Shown here: positions 55,778 to 64,000 of the stretch, piece by piece
Numbering within the stretch: position 1 is the first letter of the stretch
Layout of the letters: each line of letters starts with the position of its first letter
Source: Ganoderma boninense
Lineage: Eukaryota > Basidiomycota > Agaricomycetes > Polyporales > Polyporaceae
NCBI GenBank assembly: GCA_002900995.3
Contig: CM035315.1
Location: 224,409 to 288,408 of the forward strand
Reading direction: 5' to 3'
Length of the DNA stretch: 64,000 nucleotides
The notes under the pieces: model-generated
What the model was told of the DNA's origin: nothing
Database searches by the model: none
The model's input: only the letters and a program-made list of their open reading frames with translations
Made by a program: the position numbers and the translations under genes

Positions 55778-57716
55778 TGACGCTGGTCGGCTCGCGCGGG
55801 CGTGGGTCGACGCCACTGCTCTGACTGCTCTCTTCAGGACAATGTAAAATTTATTGCATCGCACGCACCGATATCCCCCCATCCCATCCTCCACATCCCC
55901 CGCCCCACTCCCACTCCGACCACCACCCAATCGCATGCAACGCCACGCCCCCCTCGCAACATTTCTCTCCTTCCTCCTCGCGACATCCCGTTTTCTCTGG
56001 GCCAGTTATTGCGCGCGTTCCGAAATTGTGAGCGGCGCCCTTGTATAACCTGATTTCCTCCTTCTTCTCGCTCTCTTCATCGCCTGTACACTTCATCATT
56101 TCTTTTCTGCCATCTGTTGTTTGACATTCATGAACACGACACCTGTAGTTTTAGGTTTATCAGTTATCTTCGCTACCCCCGTCGCGCGCCGCCGCAGTGT
56201 AACACTTACCGCCCGCCTCTCCGTAGCATATTTTATGGTCCACGTCCACGCATCGCCCACGTACCCATCGCATCCAGTTGCATACGACCCTTCTACGTCT
56301 CCCCCCTTTAACCCCATCTTCCCAACCACCTCTTCCTCCTCGGCAACATCGCACACACTCACCCGCGTCCGATACCCAGCCTCCACATCCCCCGCCATAC
56401 CATCCGGTTCTGCTCCTCGCGTACCGCGGACAAAGACCCTCCCCTCCTCACTTATGACATTATTTGCTGCTTACCGTGTACCCTCCTGTGGTAGTCCCGC
56501 TGCATCGAATACAAGTGAGCGCTTTAGATGAGACTTGACTCCGAGGGATGAATATTCCTTTACGCCGGCGTCCACCATCGTATTGTTCGTCACCGACGGC
56601 GGTGAGCTGCCAACTCTGCGTCGTGTCGGTCCAGAGTGACGCGTACCTATGCGCCAGGTCGGATCACTATCCGCGCAGCCTGAAGCTGGAAGACTGCCGT
56701 GAGTCGTGAAGACGGAGGAGATCGGTGTGACGTCGCGGCCAAGCTCCGGGTCCGAGATTGGCAGATGAGACAGGGGAGTAGGTGCAGGAGCCAGAGTCCG
56801 GGGAGGGTGAGAGAGACGACAATCAGGCTACCTGCTTGGCACTGCCGGGGAATATGAGGAAGAAAGTACAAGGTCTCCAGGGCGAGTCGTTGCCACTGCA
56901 TTGTGACGGCGCGGTCCCGGTGCCACCGCGAGCGTTGCGCGCCTCGGACCGTGTCTCCCATTGTTGCTGGCGCTTCGTGTGGAGCTGAGAGATCTGTGTT
57001 GCCCGATCGCGACGCGAGTCGCGTCTGTCTCGACAGCCGTCCATCCCTGGTCCGTCCCATGTCCAGCCCATGTCCATCTGTCTCTCCCGCTCTCGTTCGC
57101 CGTCGTTGTGCGCTCTGCTCGCTTTTTCGTTCGCTCGTCCTTCGTCGAGCCCGTCGTTTTTTCTGTCTGCGCTCTCCTGAATCGAGCCCGTCTCATCGAC
57201 GCTGTTTCCCCGCCCGTCCCCCGTTTTTCGCCCCGGACAGCCGTAGACCGGCATACAATCGACTGGAAATCCCCCCTCTTTCTTCCTGTGGGCAAGCAAA
57301 TCCCGTATACATGCGTGCAAAGCCTGCCCTGTCCCATCCCCTCGCACAACATCTCTGCGCCGCCCGTTTGCACCTCGCCCAGCCCTTAAGCTTGTCCTCG
57401 CTGTCCGTTCCGTCCTCGACGCTCTGCCTCACGGTTGCGGACCATGTCCTCCCTGAAAGAACGTCGACAGTCCGTAGCCATTCCACCGCCGCCTCCCCCT
57501 TCTTTCCGCACGTCCTCGACGCTTTTGCATTATTGCTGCCCACAAGCAGCCTGCGCAGGTCTGTCTCCTCTTACACCGACACGTCCCCCTCATCCGCTCC
57601 CTCCTTCCCGGAGCCGAGCCGCTGCACGAGCTCCCCGCCCGATCCTATTTTGCTCCGCGTGGGCCCTCTGGTCAGGCGCTGTCTCACTACCCTGCCCGCA
57701 CCCTTGCGTGCCGATC
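55778..57716. other. Intergenic, nothing recognised
   Basis: About 1.9 kb, pyrimidine-rich on the plus strand around 55880-56050 and 56280-56400. Open frames are low-complexity Ser/Pro/Arg. No gene is claimed. Confidence 0.4.
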
Positions 57717-57749
57717 GACATCGTCGACAACGTCAAGGCGAAGATCCAG
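57717..57749 (+). pseudogene. Ubiquitin-like fragment
   Basis: Eleven codons read DIVDNVKAKIQ, which differs at two positions from ubiquitin residues 21-31 (DTIDNVKAKIQ). A His codon and TAG follow at once. Neighbouring sequence does not continue the ubiquitin fold in any frame that I can see. It is probably debris of a polyubiquitin gene or retrocopy; chance is possible given the short length. Confidence 0.4.
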
Positions 57750-57755
57750 CACTAG

Positions 57756-59526
57756 CATCTCGCGCTCCCAGCAATCCCGCGCCGTAAATAGAGTCTGGCC
57801 TGTGTTTCTTTCCCTCGCTTACGTCCTGCTAACTGCCTTCCTGGTCGCAGGGCATGTACCCGGACGGATGCTGTCGCGCAACGCGACCTCCATCCATCTC
57901 TCGTGCCTGCAACGCCAATCACCCCGTCTCATGTCGACCAACTGCGGCGACGGCCCGCGTCCGCCAGTCATAGCGTCAGTCCGCGGGACCAGGCCACCGT
58001 CGTTCCTCGCGCCACAGCGCATGCACGCACAAACCCTCAACAGATGCTTGCGTAGAAGCGAAGCGTGTAGGAATGGACCCACCTTCACACGCCCGATGTA
58101 AACCGTCGCTTTTGCAGATGACCGGTGCCGTCCGGAACGGGAGGACAAAAAAACCCTGCGCCCTCAGCGTGAGGCCCGTGAACGGACGCCGCCGACGTCT
58201 CAGCCGGCGCGCAGGCGGAGGTGTCTAGCTGGTGCGTGGAGTCGAAACCGTGTCCCCAGAGGGCACTGACCAACTGACAGAGCGGCGTCCGGCCTGGGCA
58301 CGGGTAGATTAGGAGCCACGTCGGGACGTCTGGGCACGGACGGACGTACCATCGCAGCCGTCGTCAACGTTGGATGGCTCTTTTCACGTCACGTTATCGA
58401 GTCCGTGCCGATTCGGACGCATCCGGACAGTGCGGCCGGGCGATCAGTACCGCAGCTGGATGCTCGAGTGAAAGGCAAGCACGTACCCATCGCGGACTTG
58501 GGAAGGGAAAGGGAAGGCCCGACGTCGGCAGTCTCACGAACGCCGCGAAGGGGACAGTCTGGGGGCAAGGGGAGGTGAGCAGACGAGCGCGGCCGGGGAG
58601 CGACTGATGGGTTTTCCTGTCCGTCTCCCGCGCACGTTTATACCTGCGCCCCATCCGGCCGCACCAGGTCGCAACTGCCCCGGAGGGCACGCACGGACCA
58701 CATGCGTAAGTCCGCTTGGACTGTGTTTCCGAGGCTGTCGCGCTCAGCAGTCTCTGCAGGATTGTGCATGCACCGTGACCACCCGATGTGTTTCGAATGC
58801 GTCATGGCGGCCCCGTCGGACACTGCGTTCCGAACGGCCACTCACACGAGGGTCGACAAGCCGCCCTCGTCGCGTCCCGCAAGGCCGCCTGCTCACGCGA
58901 AGCTGGCGCATGCGGGCGGAAACCACTCGTCGGACGCGGTGGTTATGCGAACAAGTGAGCGGCGTCGGGACTGGCTCGCCGCGTTCGCCCGTAGGCGAAA
59001 TTGTGTACGTACGTGTATGATGATGGTCGTGCGTCGGGGGCGGGGGCGCGGCAGGGCGCGGCTCCGGACGCGGGCAAAGCCTCAGCCGGCCGATGCCCGC
59101 ACGCTTGAGCTACTGAGTTGTATAGTTCTCCCTCCTCGGCAATGGATCGTTTTACCCGCTGTCGGGGCGTGGCGTGTCCGTCCTGTTTGTTAGTGAGTCC
59201 TGTCGGCCGCGTCGCACGCAGGCTTGGGGTGCATACTGCCGCAGGCTGCGGCAAATCCATCTCCAATCTCCGGGCCACGGCGTCCGTGTGGCCACGACAT
59301 CGCGCTGCTCGTTTCCTGCACGGTGTGTGCTTTACTGTCCGACTGTGATGCCCTTCGCTCACCTTGTAGCCCCGCAGAGCGCAATGGCTACTTCGATTCC
59401 AAGGTTCTCTGCGGACCCGGAATCCTGCTCAACGGTGAGCACCGCTGTGGTGTCAATCTGTGCACCTCGAACGCGTGCTATCTTCGCTCGCACTCGGAAC
59501 GCGTCGGCTGGAGTCCGTCAGTACAC
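57756..59526. other. Non-coding stretch before duplication copy 2
   Basis: No gene was recognised. One short repeated motif (59379-59397) lies in the last part, just left of the region comparable with copy 1. Confidence 0.4.
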
Positions 59527-62500
59527 TCGCCGTTGGGGCGCGACGGAGGAAGCGAGACTCGAGACTCCTCTCGCAAGCTGTGGCATCAGACGACCGTGTC
59601 CGCCCAGTACGTGCGTCGTCGAGGGACTGGGCATGACCGAAGTTTACCGAGGGTCGGGCCGTTCCAGGCATGGAGGATTGCGAGCCAGGTCTGACGATGG
59701 GATGATTCACAGGGCTGTTGATTGGGTTGAGATTGTCAGGTTGCCGGCGCGGCGGCGGGTCGGAAGGCGGCTGTGGAAGGAGAGAGAGGCCCAACGGGGC
59801 ATCGAGGTAGCAGTTTCAGGCCCGCTGCGTGCACACACCACGGCTTTGCTGATTCCTCGTTCAGCATCCCCGCAGAGCGCAATGGCTACTTCGATCCAAG
59901 TTCTGCACACCTGGCATCCCGCTCGCACTCCACACTCGTCACTGCGGCTGCAGTAGCACTCGGCTCATACCTAGGACGCACCGTCCGGAGCGAGCAGACA
60001 CCTGGCCGTTGGTCACGGCGGAGGAAGCGCGACTCGGTGTCTCCCTCGGGAGCGGTCACTAGACGGCGCCGGCATGACGCAGATAGTCCTTGTCCGTATT
60101 TGCCGCTAATCGTTTCGATTATAGGAAAGCGCAGGCCGAACTCGTCTAGGTTCCGGGCTCTATAGACATGGGAGCCCGCTCTTCCCATGCAGTCAAGCTT
60201 TGGTATGCTGTCCGATGAGGTTGGGACCATCAGGCTGCAGATGCAACGCGGATCGGACGGCCAGAGCGCAACTAGGTCTAAGTGCGCGTTCTAGTTTGTT
60301 GTGTTTCCACATAGAGCGCAATGGCTACTTCGATTCCAAGGCGCCCATCGTCGAAGCGTCCAACTGCGACGAAAACGAGCCCCGTGTAAGTTGCCGGGTT
60401 TCTCTCTGTCCTCTTGATGAATTTGAGAAGGCTCAAGCGTCGTTGCATGCTGCGTGCTGCGTACAGGTACCAGCGGACTCGAATGAAAATCAGGTACCAC
60501 GAAGTGTCGGGCTCGCGCCAGGGAGCAGCCTCTGGAGTCCAGACGAGGAGGCCGGACCTCGTCTGTTGCGAGACGGCGTGCTAGCCTGAACACCTCATTT
60601 CCTTGTCCGCGGTCGATTCTCGCCGTGATCCGCTTAGCAGGCTCAGGTGGGAGCTCGGCGCAGCTGAAACCCCCGAGCCTCGCACCTTGACCGGCAAGGA
60701 AACTCGAGATAACCTCCCCGGCTCTGAGCGCTGGCCGCGTACGCACATCGCTGTGGTGATGCACCCCTGCGCCGAGCGACCGACGGCGGTGACCTCGCGG
60801 CCAGGCGCTGATGTCCCGCGGAACTGCTCGATGTGCTTCTGCTTCGCCCGACGCTCGCGCTCGGATCCGTGGTCTCGGTGGAACGAATGTCGCGGAGCTG
60901 CACCTTGCGTGTTCTGCGGAAGTCCGAGCGGATCCCGCGTGTGAGATGCTCCCCGCGACGATGCACAATGCTGCTGCTGCTGCTTGTCGACGGCACACAG
61001 CACCTTCAACTTGACGAGAGCACGCAGCGTACTGGCTGCGTCCCCTTGGCGAAGAGGTGCGTACCATAGCCCGCAGAGCGCAATGGCTACTTCGATTCCA
61101 GCATCCTCAGGACCCCACTCCTCGCAGTTTAATTGACAAACACAAAGGCAAGCTGCCGAAAACCGCCCGAGGTAACGACAGCTTGGGACGAGAGGCGCAC
61201 GCAGAATAATAAAGGCAAGCTCCGTCCTCCAGTCGACTTGCATCTCGCCCTCTGTAGCACAACGTTGTGACATGCCTCCGTGCCGTCAACACGCTGAGCG
61301 CACTACTGCGGCCCCAAGGCCTCGCGAGTCGTATTCAAGCGAACTCGCGGTACTCAAGTCCGAGTTCCGACACACGGTCGATGCGAAATTCCGTACGTGC
61401 GTTTCTGTGTCCATGCGTCCAGTGCCTGGCTGAGAGTGTGGAGACAGGAGAACGGACCGGCAACGTGAAGGCCAAAATGCGATGGACGGAGAAGGGATAC
61501 GCACGCGGGGTCGTTGTCCGGGGCCGCCACCATTTCCTGGGGTGGCCGGGATATGCGAACATCCCGTTCGCGAACCCCAGCAGAATTCCCGGGGGGCAGC
61601 CTACGTTCCGCTTCCTCCTCGCGCTCCTCAACGTCGGGATCTTGCGCTTCGAGCCGGCGAGCGACGACGATGTCGACCTCGCGAAGCGCAATCCGAGGGC
61701 TGTCCTTCCCGGCGTGCCACCGACTCTCCCTGCTCCGTTCTGCTGGGGACCGTTCGGCCGCAACGACATGGGCCTTGGGCGGGTGCGCCCGGTGACGAAC
61801 CCGCTCGGGCTGCCGCTGAGGCGACCGAAGAACGGGCCCAAAACGCCGAAGCTCGTTCTCGATTCGGACACGGAGGACGCGGCGATGGTCGAGCTGGAGT
61901 CCGACTACGAGTAGAGGGTCTGCGTCGGCGGCATCGGAGAGGAATTCGGTAGACAAATGTGATACTCGATACGTATATGGCATGGTCAGTCGGGAATACG
62001 TCAAAAATGGCTCGGCTGCTGGGTTAATTTACTACGCGGCGATCCGCACAGTGGACAGCAATAAGAAGATTCGGGCCTCTGGCCGGGAACGGGAGCAGCG
62101 CCACATGCGGCAGCTTGTACGAGCGCCTGCAAGTGCTCTCTTCATTCGGCCACCATCATCGCCCATTGGTGGGCTGTTACGCAGCAGTGATTTATACGGT
62201 GTAAGCATTCCGGTGAATCTGTACGAGCTAGCATCAAAGAACGGCGGCAACGTACCGGGGAAATCTGTCCTGGATGTGCTCGGGGGTCCAGGTGCCAGAC
62301 CCACGCCGCCAAATTGTTTGATCAATTCGGAGCAGCCTTGGTAAGTCTTATTGCGCCTCGGAAATAAGACTGCGTTCTGATATAATGACATACCTGTATC
62401 CGCTTGTTGGCCGCTGAAATATCGGTGACCATATGGCCCAAGGAATATTCCGAGTCAACAATCGAGCTCAGCTTTCGATCGCATGTGCATGACTGATATG

Positions 62501-64000
62501 CAAAGGCCCATTGAGTCTCTGACTTCCTATGGTTCGTACGCTGAGGTCTAGACGGTGGCAGAGACACTTGGAATTTTGCAAACAATGGGTGAAACTATTA
62601 TGATTAATACTTATTGTTCAAAGGCTATTCACCGTCGCTTCCGAGCCAGGGTGAGGCTCAATTCAAGAGCAGAAAAATAATGCAGAGCGTCGGTTGAAGC
62701 ACGGAAGTGTGGAAGCATTCAAGTGTGTTTTGAGTAAGAGCCCGATCAGTGCGCGCTGCAATGTGAGAGCCGGCAGCAGAAAAACATGAAACATGCCTGC
62801 CTACCGGCGGGCGGACTTCGGGCTCCGTGTCCTGGAAAAAATGTCTGATGTGTTGGGAAAATGTCAGGCAGATTATTGTCAGAGGTGGCGGACAGCAACC
62901 TGCCCCATTGCCCCATCCTGCCATTTGTACCTGTACCACCATGTCTACTCCAAGTCCTACCGCGTCTCATGGCGAAACCTATCTCCACTCTCCTGTCCTG
63001 GCCTGCTTGACCATCCTCTCCCCATCGCCTTGAACCACTGTCCCACTCAGGCTTGTGCTTCCCAGCACGATGATGGTCCAGCGTAAAGGGCGCAACATAC
63101 TAGTACAACGGTGGTGAGTTTGCGACTACGGCATTCCTCTCCGGATTTTTCGCACCGCTTGAATATACCTCAAGTCGCGTTCTGATACGGTGTACGAACG
63201 GCGTTGAGAGGCGAAGCAAGTGTTGAACATCGAGGTGAGTGTGGGTGGTCTCGACATGGGGGGAGAGGCTGATAAACGTCGCTCAGGATCGCTGCCGCAC
63301 AGCCCACGACGTTGAGCTTGGAAAATGCGGCCCGCTTCCATGGCGCGACGCGCTCGCACGGACGGTCGTATCCAGCAACACACACAACGCTCCGGGCAGC
63401 CTGACGTTCTGTTGTTGGTGCTTACTTGGTATGTACAGTCTAGTTTCCGTCCTCTACGGCCTGAAATTAACCAGCTCGGACTCGACAGACGAGCCCTCGG
63501 AGACAAGGTACGGCTAAGATTTGCGGACTCGGATGCCCCATTCACAGTGTTAGTGATCAGCGTGGCGGAGCGGCGAGCTGACAGCAACGGTGCAGTTTGT
63601 CCCCTCACGGCTGCCGGGCTGCGTCGTAAGGCTGCGAGCGTGCCGTGACCGACACGCATCGCTCGGGCCACCTCTAACCGCGAGTGAGCCTGCACCGTGG
63701 ATGCCGCCCTGCCCTCAAGCTCAAAGTGGCCCGCCGTCCCGTGCACGCACAATGAAGGCGCGACACTCCTGCGGCCGCCGCCAGCCTCCGTGTACATCTG
63801 CAACAAATACAGTGCGTAAGAGGGGCCGAGCATAGATAAGAGCACTTGTACGAACCCACACGCCACCGCGGCGGGAGCGAGTTCCAGCGGCGAAGGCTGC
63901 CCAGTTCGACACAGGGCGGAAACTTGAGAGCCCGAGTCCAGCAGCGTGTTCGCATTTCCGCTTCTCTGTGTGCTAGCTCTGTGCATCAGCTACTTGTGTG
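59527..64000. repeat. Large near-identical direct duplication, copy 2
   Basis: Counterpart of 50401-54849; it runs to the end of the window. Differences from copy 1 are few: for example gtgcgtcgtcg for gtgccgtcg near 59611, five rather than six C near 60671, and an insertion near 61917-61947. It carries four of the seven short motifs and an uninterrupted copy of the conserved gene. Confidence 0.95.
61272..61914 (+). CDS. Conserved basidiomycete-type protein, duplication copy 2, intact
   Basis: Exons 61272..61392 and 61448..61914 give 195 residues without interruption. Visible blocks are SSELAVLKSEFRHTVDAKF, KMRWTEKGYARGVVVRG, HFLGWPGYANIPFANPSR, FRFLLALLNVGILRFEPA and the acidic tail TEDAAMVELESDYE. 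The intron (55 nt) has a gtacgtg donor and gacag acceptor. The copy in 52145-52787 is the same gene with a short frameshifted section, so this version shows the ancestral reading. Family function is unknown; it looks like a lineage-expanded protein associated with repeats. Confidence 0.6.

Noticed and set aside
1..64000. CRISPR arrays, bacterial operons, tRNA and rRNA genes
   Set aside because: The sequence is fungal nuclear in type. No regular spaced direct repeats were seen, and no stretch with both tRNA promoter boxes and a cloverleaf was convincing by eye.

Overview
The window looks like nuclear DNA of a mushroom-forming fungus (Agaricomycetes, probably Polyporales). The evidence is GC-rich coding sequence, many 50-70 nt GT-AG introns, typical fungal RPS13, RPS6 and Vps68-like genes, and basidiomycete-style families (F-box/LRR, DUF1996-WSC, Kelch-MYND, small secreted cysteine-rich proteins). 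The genus cannot be named from the sequence, and family names come from reading translations by eye. Layout: 0-16.5 kb is an accessory block made of a repeated three-gene module: a SANT/Myb-like gene (+), then an F-box gene (-) tail-to-tail with it, then a second F-box-like gene (+) divergent from the first F-box gene. Module A (2026-8649) is largely open. Module B (9864-16509), about 7.9 kb downstream, is decaying, and a third SANT-like gene lies at the left edge. From 17.2 to 28.1 kb two divergent DUF1996+WSC secreted-protein genes flank a HAD phosphatase gene. From 28.7 to 33.9 kb a diverged tandem repeat of about 3 kb carries two paralogous secreted proteins, each with two six-cysteine modules, plus F-box debris. 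From 34.0 to 36.5 kb an F-box-like gene appears spliced into a WD40 region. From 37.4 to 39.4 kb RPS13 and RPS6 lie head to head. From 40 to 49.5 kb two inverted paralogues of a Gly/Ser-rich, probably GPI-anchored protein flank a Kelch-MYND gene and a VPS68-like gene. After a 100-N gap, 50401-54849 is repeated almost identically at 59527-64000. The repeat carries a lineage-type gene and a short motif seen seven times in total. Between the copies lie one truncated gene and mostly non-coding sequence. Gene relations: RPS13 and RPS6 are core ribosomal genes and probably share a promoter. The F-box and SANT-like genes look like an expanding and decaying lineage-specific family, probably substrate adaptors and DNA-binding-like proteins; a joint function is inference only. 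The DUF1996-WSC, cysteine-rich and GPI-type proteins are all secreted or wall-associated candidates. Many conserved genes are interrupted by single-base indels while others are perfectly open, so part of the apparent decay may be assembly error.
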